Below, in pieces: positions 45,300 through 57,891 of a DNA stretch of 64,000 nucleotides. The notes under the pieces are model-generated. The model searched no databases. It was not told the origin of the DNA and was given only the letters and a program-made list of their open reading frames with translations. Position 1 is the first letter of the stretch, and each line of letters starts with the position of its first letter. The stretch is from Chenopodium formosanum (Eukaryota > Streptophyta > Magnoliopsida > Caryophyllales > Amaranthaceae). A program made the position numbers and the translations under genes. Where the stretch lies: the NCBI GenBank assembly GCA_024500155.1, contig CM044877.1, forward strand, positions 21,718,001-21,782,000. The letters run 5' to 3'.

Positions 45300-46600
45300 G
45301 GTTTAATAAGTACAATTCATGAGACATACTCATGAACATGAATTTTAAAACTTCTAAATTTTACAATAATATTCATCTCCATACACTAAGAATCTTCCTT
45401 CGTTCTTTCGCAAGGAACTTTGGAATTTCTAATTTACATTCCAACATTACATTGGATTTCGATTGGAATCTATCATCACTCGTCCTTAAAACACGTGAAT
45501 CAAATAGACGAGTATAGTTTATGACATGTATGTTGCACCATTTGCAAACTGCATAAGGGGCATCACTCAATTAAAACCTTAATTTCATCAACCTTTCTCA
45601 AAGCATTGAATCTTGTTAAGCTTTGTGCCATGTAATACGGGATTGAAACTCTTTTTAATATAATGTTGAACCTCATAAGAATCTTATCAATATAAGCTTC
45701 TTAACTAAGCTCAAACATCCTTCTAGACCTATCTTTATAGATCTCGAATCCCAAATGTACTCATTATCTTCTTCAAGGTTTTTCATACAAAATGCATTAG
45801 CCATAACTTGACTCTTCAAGCAATGAGTAATCGTTCTTTGTACTAGACCAAGAAGATTGTATATCTCCCACTAAACATCTTGTATACACAAGACATTTTC
45901 TTTATTTTACAAGAACATCAAATGATTTGATTAACTCACAAAATTAAGAACATTAACTCCCTGATGCTAACTTCAATCCATTAAAGGGTCTTTTATACAT
46001 CCCTAGGATGATTGGATTTTCAAAATCATTCTGATTTTATCATATACAAATCTTCTTTCATGAACAATTTCAAGAAAGTGTTTTGAAATCCATTTACCAA
46101 ATCTCATAAGGTAGAAATTACTAAAATATCTTTAATAGATCTTTGCAACATGACTAATGTAAAGATTTCATCGTAATCATAGTCATACTATGAATTAGTT
46201 GAATCCTTTACCAAGTCTTGGATTTAGTTAGAAAACATTTTTCTTTATTGTTTGTTTTGCTTATAATGGATCTCACTCAATTAGGCAAATTAATCAAGTG
46301 TCATACACTTGCTTATAGTATCGACTTAGAATTTATTTCAGATTTCATGGTTTTTAAACCACTTGGAGTTATAACTTGTCAAATCATCTTTATTACTTGC
46401 AAAATAATCATCATGTTCCAAAATAAATATTTTAGAACTCTTAGTCAATATGACATCATATTTCTTTGGCTAAGTTTAAGATATGCTAGTCATCATTGTG
46501 GGTCTTTATGCAACAATTGAAACTCATACAACAACTTTGTTTAGTTTTTAATGAGAAACGACAATAGAGGATGTGCACTTGGAATGTACTACATTCAACA
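45300..46600 (-). pseudogene. Ty1/copia pol relic (reverse transcriptase to RNase H)
   Basis: In shifting minus-strand frames I see AMKSEINS (about 46360), then YKRPFNGLKLASGS..FCELIKSFD (about 45990-45930), equal to the copia YGLKQASR..WN..F...IKSF block, then the IYRDRSRR...YIDKVL-like segment (about 45720) and SDAPYAVCKWCN (about 45560). Stops and frameshifts occur every few dozen codons. TORK-like assignment is tentative. Confidence 0.62.
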
Positions 46601-49600
46601 CATGGTTATTTTTTTCCATTACACTTAATGAGACCACGCGTTGTCATTTAAAATATGAGGAGAACCATGCTCATATTGTTGCTTTTATTCGATTACTTCT
46701 CGAATTTCTTCAAGATTTTTGAATTAAATTTTCTTGTACTCTTTCAAGGCTCTCGAACTTTTCGAGATTCTTATACTCCCACTTGCCTTTTGAAGAGGCA
46801 CATTTAGCATAGGGTGAACCAACCATTGTTTGAATCATGTTTGTTTGTTGCTTTTCTCGAACTCTTTTGAAATTTACACTACTCCCACTTAACCTTTTGG
46901 AAATGACATCTTTTCCATAAAGGCATTTACTTGAGCAACAAACATTTTGTGCTAAGTATTTTTTGTGTAGTGGTACCCCGTGCTCTGTATGGGAATCGAA
47001 CGTGTATCAAACTATTTAATACACCTTTTACATATTCTCTATTTTGTAGAAAGACTTTATAAGAACTTTCCGTATCCATATCACATATGAAGCCTTTGCT
47101 ACATTGGATTTGACATATGTAGTTTAGTTTAGTTTTGTAGCTCATCTTAAAAGTATATCCCCTGAATAATTGTTGGAAGATAGGTTATTTTCATCCATTA
47201 TCAAACTATATCTCTCATAGATGGATAGCACTTTTTATAGACACTTCATAAGGTTTTCTTTCGGTGTTTATTGTAAAACAATTTCACAACTCTTGGATGT
47301 TTTCAAGGTCTTGGCTTAAATTCTCATAATTATGATAATATCGCAATATATTGAATATGGCGCCAAGTAAATGTCTTGACCCAAACTTTCACCATTACAA
47401 TCATATTGTATTGTATTTATTATCTTGTCAAGTTGATTATGAACTTCGTACTAGACTTTTGAACTTTTCAAAATTTTCACACTTTAGCTTCAACTAACCA
47501 CAAGTGATCATATCACAAATGAAGTTTCATTATCCGTCTTTAGCCTTTGAATCTTTGGTTTTCTTACATCGATATGTATTCGGCCTCGAGTTCGCATCAT
47601 CATTTCTCCAAATGGTGACTTTGTCAAAATTTTCAAATTTGAATGATATTTCCATATAGTAATAGATTCATAATATGATGATATTGAAAGTCCATCCCTT
47701 TGGGTCATTCACATGCAATGTTCATTTTCATTCGAATTAGTTGACATTTTAGAGACAATTTATATATATATATAGAACTGGTTTATCTTTATTGATCATG
47801 CATATAGAACTTTTAAACCTATTTAGCTTTTCAAAACACATCGTGACTCAATAAAGCATAAAATAACATTTACTCCACGTTTTTGAATGTTCAATGCTTA
47901 GTCATTACTAACAATGAACGGGGTATGTTTTGATAATGGAAAAAATAAATAACATTTATTTAGTTCTAGTCAATTACTAGGTAAGGTGAAATATAGGTTT
48001 TACTTATAAGGTTGTAACTTTTGCTTCTAAACTTGTAGATTCTACTTGTGAAGTAGTAACATTTGCTTCAAAAATTGTAGATTTATTTCTCCCTTAGCCA
48101 TACCTTTTCATTTATTCAATCACATTCTTAATGAGAGAGAACTAAGCATGACATCACATGTCCAAGAAGTAGTAATATGCTAAATCAATTTCTATAATAT
48201 ACTTCTTGAATTAGAACATTTCCATTCTCTTACTTTCCAACTGTATGAGGGTTGTTTCTAATCAATTGGAATTGGTCCATTTAATTTGAAACATTTGTTT
48301 TTCATAACAAATTTTAGCATGTAAGTAGTTCTAGGTTTGAGAGGTAGCAACTTGTTTGCATTTCTTGGCCTACAACTTCTAAATGCAATCCTCATAATAT
48401 ATTCTTAAACTCTTCCCTTTGAGCCACTTAGAACATTTCTCTTAGGTTCAAAATGATACTTAGCTTAACTTCTTTAAGCACTTTCATGATTTTCTAAGTC
48501 TACTAAATCATTATTCATATTAGAGTTTAATCAACTATTTAACTCCATATGAAATGAATGAAGAATAACGTCATTTGACCAACTTTTGATCATAGAGACT
48601 TCTAATCACTTTCTTATTATCAATCATATTGAAGATAAGATATTTTATTGGATTTGTATACTTGTCTTTTAGAGGGTTTGTACCTCCTATCTCATTATAT
48701 CCCTTAAAGTTCTTTTCAAAATGAAGATGTGTTGGCATCTTACTCAAACATTTTGAACAAAACCAACCTTAGACATGTGACATGAGTTCTAAAACTTGCC
48801 TTTTAGAACCATCTTAGCAAAATTGGAATATAGGTTTATGTATTATCTTTTAACCTTCTGAGAATATTTCTCAACTTTATTTTCAATCGAGGAGATTATA
48901 TATTAAAATAAAATTAGAACGAAATATTACTTATAAATAAACGCAAAATTCAATGATGTTTAATAAAATTTAAAGTACCATAAGCGAACTAAAATTGGTA
49001 ACTTTAAAACATTTTATTCAATATTAATTGATCCCAATTGAATTAAATGATTCCAAGATCCTTAATTTGTGTAATAGTTGAATGGACTGAGGCCCTATCA
49101 TCAAGCATTACATTTTTGACGTGAGTAAACTCTTTACTGATTACAACTCTTGTAACTCTTGGTTGAATAATTAACCATCATATGTTTAATTATTACCCTT
49201 TGCTTCAAGGTTCTAAACTCTTTAGGTAACCTTGTTGAGTATAACCAATTAAATATGTAGAACGTGATCTATCCTAAATTACCCAAGATAACAAGTGACA
49301 CTCTGCTGAGGCCGACCCATCACTCACGATTGAAGGATTGTTGGGTATCTAATTGGAAAAGCAACCTCAATATTACCGATTTATTATGTTGTGATTATTT
49401 AGTGAACTCTAGCGCATCATCAATCAACATAAATAAAATCTAACATGCATAAACTACTAATGCATAAATAAGACATAGTATGACCCTTAATCCTAAGAAA
49501 ACTAATAAAGTAAATGCTCCCACTTGAACCCTCATGGATCTTATCCACCTCGCTCCTTTGGGCCTTCACTTCATGGACTTCTTGGATTAATTGCAACTTG

Positions 49601-49992
49601 TAATTCTACTATTTTCTATCTACTACTTAAATAAAATTTAATAAATTACAAAAATTAACGATACGAAGACCATATTTATATTACAAAAATATGAAACAAT
49701 GCGTAGATTGTATTTAGAATCTACTGGGCCATACTAGTCATTATATAGTAACATAATATCATATATTATAAAATTTTCACATGATAAATCACTCATCATG
49801 CTTTCCTAAAATACGACATCTAATGTTCATAATTAAGGAAACATGACATCTAAATATCTCATATTTTAATTAAATTACTGCAATTAGATAATATCTTATA
49901 TTATTCATGACTATCAATAAAAAATCATATATTTTAAATTGGAAAAATTGCAAAAAATCACCTTTTACAACAAATTTTTTTGTTAAAAAGAC

Positions 49993-49996
<4 letters not shown>

Positions 49997-50056
<60 letters not shown>
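49997..50056. repeat. (TA)n microsatellite
   Basis: About 30 uninterrupted TA units followed by TTTATTTATTTAT. Confidence 0.95.
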
Positions 50057-50061
<5 letters not shown>

Positions 50062-50496
50062 TTATTTATTTATATTGGTAAAAGAACACCTTAAACCGTT
50101 TTTTTTTTTTTTTTTTTTTTTGTTTGCAATTTCACACCTTAGTCCGATTTTTCGACCTTTGACTTGGTTTTCAGGGGTTGACCTGCACATGAGGTGCACG
50201 TGTTCCGGTCACACCCTCCTTTCTTCCCTTTTTTTTTCCCTCTAACTTTACCCTCCAATTTAACCCCCTCTAATTTAATTTTTTTTCTCTCCTCTCTTCC
50301 CTTTTTACTTGACTTTTTCTTCTCACATCACCATTAATATTTTGCAAGGGTGTTCTGCCATTGCAAGGGAAAATTGAATGCTTAATTTCGTGGGTTAATT
50401 ATAGCCAAGTGAAAGGGTAAGTTGTAATTTTTCTCTTTCCTCTTATTTCACAGTCACTTTTGTGAGGCCCTAATTTTCTCCATCCTTTATTCCACC
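50057..50496. other. Low-complexity spacer
   Basis: Contains a T23 tract (50098-50121) and CT-rich sequence. No gene seen. It may include the left end of the MULE, but I could not identify terminal inverted repeats. Confidence 0.5.
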
Positions 50497-53190
50497 ATGG
50501 TTAAAGGTAAAAAAAGCAAGCTTGCTGCGAAGACAACACGTGGAAGGGGGACCAATTACATTATAATACAAAAACCCAGGTTAGAATCTGATTTCCATAT
50601 TTTAAAATTGATCTAGGTTTTGGGAAATCATTGAAACTGGATGTGAATGTTGGGAAAGCGGAAGACATGCATGACCTTGATTTGCTAAATTAATTGACTG
50701 TTAATGACCCTATTTATAAAAGAATTGTATTTTTTTTTTTTGCTTTGTTGCATGTGTTGTTTGATTAGTTTTGTTTGGTTATGGTAATTGGTTTATTTAT
50801 ACATGTAAGTAGGTGCTAAAATTAGTGTAAATGTGTTTGATTGTATCAGGTTTAATAATAGGATAAATGTGTTTTATCCTTGGTATAGATTCATGGATGA
50901 ACCAATTAATACTAGGATGGTTTATGGTGGTGACTTTGTGACTAAAAAAGGCAAAACAACATATGAGAAAGGTGATTCTTATTATTTTGGACTTTCTTTG
51001 CACCCCAATGTGTCTGAAGTCTGTTACTTTAAATTTGCTCATTGGATTAAAAGTGAATTGGGATATGATGAGGTAGGACAGATTTGGTATAGGAAGATGG
51101 GTTATGCTTTGTATTCTGGAAGAAAATAGATAAAGTGTGATGCTGACATTCTAGAGTTTTTAGAAGCAAAGGAAAGGGATGGTTGGTATGAATTGTACTT
51201 GGTACACCTCCCTAAGGAACCAATAGATCTTACAACACTTAGATATGGACCTGGGGTAACATTTTATTCAGATTCTGATTCAGAAGAGAGGAATGAGTCA
51301 ACAGGAAGGATTGTTGAGTCATCAGGTTTGGTGCAGGGATCAAGTTTGGTGGTGGAAGGAATAGGTTTGGTGGGGGAGGGATTAGGTTTGGAGGAGGCTG
51401 AGAGAGTGCTGTGTGAGTCATCAGGTTTAGCTGTTGAGAGAGGGGTGGATAAGTCAAGCAGTCACATGGTGGGGCCTTAAAAAGATTCCTTTGAAAACCC
51501 TATATTTGTTAAGAACCCACCCACTTTGTTGTCCCAACCAACCCCTTTATCAAACATAATTTCTCTTGACAACCACTTAATTCCCTTGAGACCTAAAAGA
51601 CAGAAATTGACAACCATATCCAAGTTAAAAACCCAACTTCATACAATTTCTGAACTATAACCTAACACCTAGATTAAACCATATAGTGAGAAATAAATAC
51701 TCATAGACAATCAACCAAACACTGAGGTCCCAAAGAGTGGTGATGATGTTGTAGAGGAGGACGGGCTTATCAGATCTGATAGTGAGGATGGTGATGTTGG
51801 GTTGAGTGAGGATGATTATGAAGACCAGGCAGATGATGATCTGTTTTACAGCATCTGTAGATCTAGGAATTACTGAAATTGTGCTTCAAAGTTTGGGGGG
51901 TTTCTATAGAGATATGTGTGGAGGATGTTGGTGATGAACTAAAGGATCAAAAGGATGATGAGGATGTTAAGGATGAGAAAGCAGGTTGTGTGTTTGAAGA
52001 TAATGAGCTGCAGACAGTGATGGAGAGGTTGTAACCACAGTTTGATCAGATGATGAAGCACCTGATTATCCAATGGACTAAAATTCCCACCTAGCTTAGG
52101 CAAGTGTTTAAGAAAGCTATGAGGAATCATTCCATAGAGAATGGGTATGATTATTATTTCTTGCATTACACCAAGCTGAGAGTATTTGCATATTGTGCTA
52201 AGAGGTGTGCTTGTCATTGGGAAAAAGGTAGAAGACTGTATGTTTACAAGTGCAAGGCAAGGAGGAAGTGTATGTGGAAGGTACACTGTAGGAAGGTGAA
52301 GGGAGAGGAAACCTTTCAAATCAAGATTTATAGGGGTGAGCATGTGTGTGGTCATCAACATCATAATATAAAGGCTACCTCCATATACTTGGAAGAAAGG
52401 TATCTAGCTAATTTTAGAGATGACCCTTCCATGAAAATGAGTGTTTTCCTAAGTAGGGCAATTAGAGAGGTTCATGCTGAAATAAGTTATAACAAGGCTT
52501 ATTATGAAAAGCAAATTGCTTTGAAAATGTTGTTTGGTGATGCTATTGAGGAGTATAACAAGGTATGGGATTATGCTTCTGCCATTGCCAAGTACAATCT
52601 AAGAAGCATAGCAAAATTTAAGGTGGTAGGCATTGAGAACCCACCCCCTCCGTTCCAAAGGATGTACATTTGCTTTGCAAGCTTGTAAACAAGGATTTAT
52701 GGCTGGTTGTAGACCCATCCTTGGTGTTGATGGAGCTCATTTGAAGGGGTCATTTCCTAGTATATTACTAACAACTGTTGGCAAGGATGGGAACAACAAC
52801 ATCTTCCCTGTTGCTTGGGCTGTTGTTGAGACAGAAGGTGCTAAAACATGAAAATGGTTCCTTGAACTGTTAGTGCAAGACATAGTTTTTGTGGCTTCAT
52901 CAATGACATGGGTTCATGAGAAGGAAGATGTCACTTATATGTCAGATAGACAAAAGGTATGCATTAGTGTACTTTTTTTGGTTATTTTTTTTAATGCAGA
53001 ACAAGATAGCTTACATTGTTTTCTTGCCAACATTACAGGATCTGCTAGATGCATTTCAGAGTGTTGTGCCCAATGCAAACGTTAGGTTCTGCTGTAGACA
53101 CATTTGATCTAATTTCAAAACAAAATTCCCTAGTGAAATCTATAGAGAACACTTTTGGAAAGCTACCAAATCCTCGACAAAGGTGAGTTC
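50497..53190 (+). pseudogene. MULE (Mutator-like) transposase pseudogene
   Basis: Pieces in order: a short basic N-terminus (50497-50584, then a GT donor), a PB1-like plant MuDR N-terminal domain (50833-51126, ending in an in-frame TAG), an acidic linker (51180-51480 and about 51720-52030), a MuDR DNA-binding zinc-finger-like region (about 52180-52370, with CAKRC..C...C and HVCGHQHH), then the transposase core with LGVDGAHLKG at about 52720, the first catalytic Asp. A frameshift near 52650 and TGA codons near 52848 (AKT-stop-KW) and 53106 disable it. An intron-like GTATGC...TTACAG lies inside the 3' part. Tat element 2 is inserted at 53251, so the 3' end is cut off. Confidence 0.78.
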
Positions 53191-54235
53191 ATGCTTACCA
53201 ATTTCATTACTTTGAATTATACATGCCATGTAATCATAGTATTAGGTTAGTGTAGGCGTCGCTCGAAGTGCGCCTACGTTTAAAGCATGTTGTGAATATG
53301 CTTGGCACTCATAGGAAGTGGGAATTGACATAATACGATTAGGGACAAGGAAAGTAGGGAGCCGCCAACAAATTTTTAAGGAACTTGTAAACCGTTCACG
53401 GATCATAAAAAGGCAACCACGATAAAGGGACAACGATAGGCAACAACGGTTGACCCGTGAAGGTTACACCCCATTCATAATCCATGAGATTACTAACTCC
53501 ATATGGTTCGGAACCACGAAAGGAGGATCGGGGAAGATGGTACGAAGTGAGTCATGGAGTCACATTCGTCCGTATTGGCCTCTACTCGATTCTTATAGTG
53601 AAAAGTGATTCCTGCGATCTCAATGGCATACAAACAACAATTCAATTCGCTCCAAACTATTATTTAACTAAATTGGTTCAAGATTAATGCACACATAATT
53701 CTAAAAATTTGGTGATCACTTCAATTAATAATAAGATTAAAAGGATCCTAAACCGGTTGTCCAAATTATCTTATTAGGCGTGATTTTCAATTACATATTC
53801 CCTTTAAACATGCAATATAGTGATCATAATAAATAATAGAATCAATATTAATATAAAAACCAATTTAATCATAATTCCAACAACATAAAAATCGTTAGAA
53901 AAATAATAATAATAAAAAGAGCATGATCCTTACTTTGAATCTGTTTGTTTGCAACTACAAAATAATAAACGAGTTAGTAACTTCAAGGAAATAATAAAAC
54001 AATAACTAAATTAAATTAAATAAAATAAGGTTGATTTTGGGGCCAAACCCTCAAACGATTCTATTTTTCACGCCTTGGCTTAAGGACATAACCTCAAGTA
54101 AAATATGGACTCCTTTGAGTGCTTGAAGAAGGAATTTTGAAGTGAAAAAGGGTAGGCTAGTGTTTAGGTTAATAGCATAGAAGAGAGAAAATAATAATCA
54201 AATTCTGGTTGCCCCGTACATCAGAAATGAGAGGG

Positions 54236-54243
54236 TATTTATA
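54236..54243 (-). promoter_or_regulatory. TATA box of the element 2 LTR
   Basis: TATAAATA on the minus strand, in the same place relative to the palindrome arrays as in element 1. Confidence 0.7.
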
Positions 54244-54304
54244 GGGAAAATGTGCTGAGGGAGCACACGGAACCCTAAAATGATAAAAACCCTAAAAAAG
54301 TAAC

Positions 54305-54553
54305 CCGTGACACGGTCAGACTGTACCGTGACACGGTCAGACTGTACCGTCAGACGGTACACTTTCCCGTGACATGGTACAGTTTTGGAGTGACGCGGGA
54401 AGTTTTCAGAAAACGGAATGAAAAACGCGTTAAGGGTTTACGCGGAAAAGACACAGAACATCCTGTGTCACGGCAGACCTCCCGTGTCACGGGAAGTCCC
54501 ACCGTCAGACGGGAAGGGTTCCCGTGACACGGTCAGACTGTACTGTGACACAG
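54305..54553. repeat. Phased palindrome arrays in the element 2 LTR
   Basis: Copies start at 54305, 54326, 54347, 54367 and about 54388, and at 54463, 54482, 54502, 54522 and 54543. Steps are 19-21 bp. CCGTC variants sit at 54347 and 54502, in the middle of each group. Several copies carry CG to TG or CA changes, for example CTGTGACACAG at 54543. Confidence 0.92.
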
Positions 54554-54637
54554 TCACTTCCAGTCCATTTTTCCGTCTAAATTCATTTTTAACCCTAATT
54601 TCTTTCGGCTTTTTAAGTGCCGATTGATAATTTCGGG

Positions 54638-54669
<32 letters not shown>

Positions 54670-54965
54670 CTGATTTTTATTATTCGGGCTAAAATGAGAA
54701 AATAATAAAATAAAAATAAATAAAATGTTTGGGCCAAAAATAAATAATAAAATAATAAAATAAAAAAAAAGGCTTGGGCTTAAAATTAATTAACAAGTTT
54801 GGGCTAAAATTAAAACTATGCTTTTACCAAACACCAAGAATAATCCATGAATACGATTTTTTAAGCACTCTCGGGATTAAATATTAAACCCGACCAACAG
54901 TGGAGGTGAAAGGTTATTTATCATCGGGTTTGGTTTTGGGGAGACATTTTTCAGTGTCTACAGAA

Positions 54966-54976
54966 GCCCCCACTTT
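54966..54976 (-). other. Polypurine tract of element 2
   Basis: AAAGTGGGGGC on the minus strand, three bases from the LTR, identical to element 1. Confidence 0.85.
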
Positions 54977-55159
54977 GACTGAGTTTGTAGAAACATCAGT
55001 TTCGAAAACGATAGTCAAAGTAGCCGATAGGGACGGAGAATGATTTAAGACGTTATGCGATCCTAAATCATTATGTGTACGCCGATACCTGCAGAAAATG
55101 TTAAGTCCACAGATAAAAGAGTAAAGGGATAGAATACGTATCTGGCACCAGTGTATCGG

Positions 55160-55605
55160 TGACAAACGAGTTTGGCAGCTTCCTAAGCTTGATGGAAACT
55201 ACCGAGTGACATTGGTTGAAACGCTTTCCATGCTTGAGGAAAGCCGACTAAAGAGTTTGGCAGTTTTCTAAGCCCGAAGAAAGCTACCGGATAGTACCTT
55301 CCATGCCTGAGGAAAGTCGACGAACGAATTTGGTGTCATTCTATGCTTGAAGAATTCCACCGATAATGCCTTCCATGCTTGAGGAAAGCCGACAAAGGAA
55401 TTTTGTGGTTTTCTATACTTGAAGAAAAATCCACTGATGATGCTTTCCATGCCTGAGGAAAGCCGACTTGGCGGTTTTCTATACTTGAAAAAAAATCCAC
55501 CGATAACGCTTTCCAAGCCTGAGGAAAGCCGACTTGGTGGTTTTCTATACTTGAAGAAAAATCCTCCGATGACGCTTTCCAAGCCTGAGGAAAGCCGATA
55601 ATTGC
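55160..55605 (-). repeat. Tandem repeat, about six units of roughly 70 bp (element 2)
   Basis: Units carry GAGGAAAGCCGAC and GAAGAAA..TCC blocks. It matches, inverted, the five-unit repeat at 15315-15690 of element 1, with the inner units more alike than the outer ones. Confidence 0.86.
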
Positions 55606-56509
55606 TGAAATTAGTAAGTGAATGGTGGTTCGATTATCCCCGAACGTGGGCCGCAGATGATTCACAATTTTAAGCCGATTATCCGACCATATTAAATGCT
55701 TAAAATGCCGAAAAATAAGCTTTGACGCTTGCCAGGGGTAAAATGGTAATTTTAGTCCCCCTTAAATATCAGTTGGGATTTTCCGCGTAACTCTAGCGAA
55801 AAATAACCACTCAACAATCTCGAAAATCATTCAAACTAGTCAAAAAGGCGAAGAATATTCCCTGACCAAGCGCAGATTCGCCGTGCCACGTCAGCAATTT
55901 GCCGTGACACGGGAAGCACTTCCCGTCAGACGGGACAAGGATCCCGTGTCACGGGAACTTTTTTTTTTTTATTTTGCTGCTTTTGAATCAATCACGTGCA
56001 ACGGTTACTTTTTTTGTCTCTTTCTGTCTTTAAATTCGCATATTCTCTTTCACACTTCACCATTTCACATCTCCTCTTCATTTCTCCATTTTTGCTTCTT
56101 GCTTACCAAAAATCGCCACGCCACGCTTAGGGTTAACCGCCGGCCGTCGAAGCTCACCGTGTCACGGTAATGGCGGCCGTGACACGGTTAGTTTACAGAT
56201 ATGATTTTTCCTTTTTTTTTTTTTTTTGTTTTGATGCGGTTTGTTGCTGCTGTTCTGCGCTTCTGATGCTCGCTTGTCTTGCTGTTACTATTTCTGTCCC
56301 GGAGCTGCCGCCCAAGTCGTCGGAGCTCTGTCAGCTTTGAAGCTCGCCGTGACACGGGACTGCTTCACCGTGTCACGGTTATTGTTGACCGTGTCGCGGC
56401 AGTTGTGCTGGTGGCCGTTAATTTTTTCGAGTTTTTTGGAGTTCGATCTCACCAATTTGCTGTAATTTCTCGATATTTTCCTCATTTTCGACCCTCTACA
56501 AACATTCAT
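55606..56509 (+). other. Antisense promoter/leader region of element 2
   Basis: Plus-strand counterpart of 14465-15314. Palindrome groups start at 55881 (degenerate), 55902, 55923, 55944; 56157, 56177; and 56347, 56368, 56389. T-tracts lie near 55960-55970 and 56212-56227. It ends at a GTAAGT donor (56510). TTTAAAT near 56028 is only a weak TATA candidate. Short ORFs here translate the palindromes and are not credited. Confidence 0.55.
55881..56399. repeat. Three phased palindrome groups in the element 2 antisense leader
   Basis: Steps are 21, 21, 21 bp in the first group, 20 bp in the second, 21 and 21 bp in the third. The CCGTC variant at 55923 lies between an A-centred and a T-centred copy. 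Confidence 0.9.
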
Positions 56510-57153
56510 GTAAGTTTCCTTTGATTTTTGCTTTGAATTTGCTTCACATAAACAATTTCATGACAAACCCTAAAAAATCAATTTGCGGGTTTTTGATTTT
56601 GAAGCTTTATGTTGAAATTTTTGCCATGATTTTACTTATATATGTATACATGTGTGTTTGTGAGAAATTTGAGACAAAAATTGCATAATTTTATGGAGAA
56701 TTGAGCAAATCACCATTTTTGGGTGCTACTTTGTGAAATAATGTCCATGTTTTGAAATGGTGAAAAAATGGTGGTGAATCTTGTGAAATGATGTGTTGAT
56801 TCATATTTTGCATATGTACTATATTGTCATGGAGAACATAGTATCATGCGGCTAGGAGAACTGTAGTATTAGTTTGTCATGGAGAAACTAAATACCATAA
56901 TTTTTGCCAATTTTTAGCCTTGAGGTAAAAATTTAGCATATAATTCAATAAGCAACTAAATAACTTAGGAAATGATGCTAAGTATTTAGGAGATGATGCT
57001 AAACATTCAGATTTTAATAAAATTTAGCATATAATTCAATAAACAACTAAATAACTCAGGAAATGATGCTAAGTATTTAGATTTTATTTTTTTATAAATA
57101 TACAACTTAAAATGTTTAGGAAATGATGCTAAACATTTAGATTTTGATAATAG
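56510..57153 (+). other. Leader intron of the antisense unit (element 2)
   Basis: Donor CAT/GTAAGT at 56510; the acceptor is either TTTAG (57140) or AATAG (57153) just before the ATG at 57155. Homologous to 13863-14464. A block with GGAAATGATGCTAA and ATTTAG is repeated about four times in the last 250 bp. Confidence 0.58.
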
Positions 57154-57154
57154 C

Positions 57155-57847
57155 ATGCCTAGACGACGAGATTGCGACCTTTCTACCATCGGCCGGCGTC
57201 AGGCTTTTTGGGAGGACACTCCCACTGTCCTTGAGGGCATGGACGACGACGTCTTGGAGTCCGAGCCTCGGAATTCTACGAGTAGGGGTAGGTGGGTTCC
57301 ACCTCCGTGGACCCCAGACCAGTTGGTTTTCTGCCGTGAAAACCACGTCTCTCACCGCGCACTCTCCGGCATAGTCGATGGCACACTTTGCCAACATGGT
57401 TCCGGGGCCGGCGATTTGATCCCTCGACTTCACCAGGTCATTACGAGGGATCCTGCTACGAGCGCCCTATGGGAGTCGTCTGGCTTGGTCGATTTCTACG
57501 CGGCGGTTGTAGGGTTTCGCAGCCCCCGGGGTTGCGGCGCGACGGTCGTTCGCGCATTGTTGGAGTACTTCTGGGATACTACTAACACGTTTCACTTTGC
57601 TTGGGGGGAGATGACGGTGACCCCCCTAGAATTCAGCATGATCAGCAGGCTGCGCTTCACTGACCGGGCAGTAGGCCAGATGTCTGATCTATCTTGGACA
57701 TCGGCTGAGGTAGCTGATTTGTTGGGTCCGATTGTTCAGCACATCAGGACCCGACCGGTGTCTCGAGGTGGTCCTAGAAGTGGACGATCGGAGTCAGCTT
57801 CAGTTCTTGCTCGCGGCTTCGATATGGAGGATACGACGGCCGAGTAG
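57155..57847 (+). CDS. Plant mobile domain (PMD) protein in the antisense slot of element 2
   Basis: A 230-codon ORF on the plus strand, opposite to element 2 gag-pol. It begins MPRRRDCDLS right after the leader intron. The middle (about residues 100-165) shows the PMD signature: LWESSGLVDFYAAVVGF, then ALLEYFWDTTNTFHF, then WGEMTVTPLEFSMI. PMDs occur in plant retrotransposons and Mutator elements and in MAIN/MAIL1-type host proteins linked to silencing. The ORF is much more GC-rich than its surroundings. It is short for a PMD and stops at TAG (57845); the basic tail that follows at 57892 is in another frame, so a frameshift or unseen splice separates them. Nothing like it is in element 1, which has other ORFs here. 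Function in the element is unknown. Confidence 0.72.
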   Translation: MPRRRDCDLSTIGRRQAFWEDTPTVLEGMDDDVLESEPRNSTSRGRWVPPPWTPDQLVFCRENHVSHRALSGIVDGTLCQHGSGAGDLIPRLHQVITRDPATSALWESSGLVDFYAAVVGFRSPRGCGATVVRALLEYFWDTTNTFHFAWGEMTVTPLEFSMISRLRFTDRAVGQMSDLSWTSAEVADLLGPIVQHIRTRPVSRGGPRSGRSESASVLARGFDMEDTTAE

Positions 57848-57891
57848 CGGGTGCGGATCTTCATCTTGATCCTGATTTTAAGACTCCTAAG

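Larger units (their letters stand above)
43493..49650 (-). mobile_element. Decayed Ty1/copia element, 5' end not found
   Basis: On the minus strand: Gag-like region (about 49000-48000), pol relic (about 46600-45300), a polypurine-like run (AAAAAGTTGGAGAT, about 44446-44433) and a 3' LTR (43493-44432). All frames are broken. No second LTR or primer site was recognised, so the left limit at about 49650 is only an estimate. The long stretch 46700-49650 has no intact ORF and appears to be decayed gag, integrase and leader sequence. Confidence 0.6.
53251..54962 (-). repeat. 3' LTR of element 2
   Basis: 1712 bp on the minus strand, from TGTAGACACT (54962) to ...GACGCCTACA (53251). It is colinear with the LTR of element 1 but clearly diverged, with palindrome groups, a TATA box (54236-54243) and a T-tract near 54640-54670. 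Confidence 0.93.
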
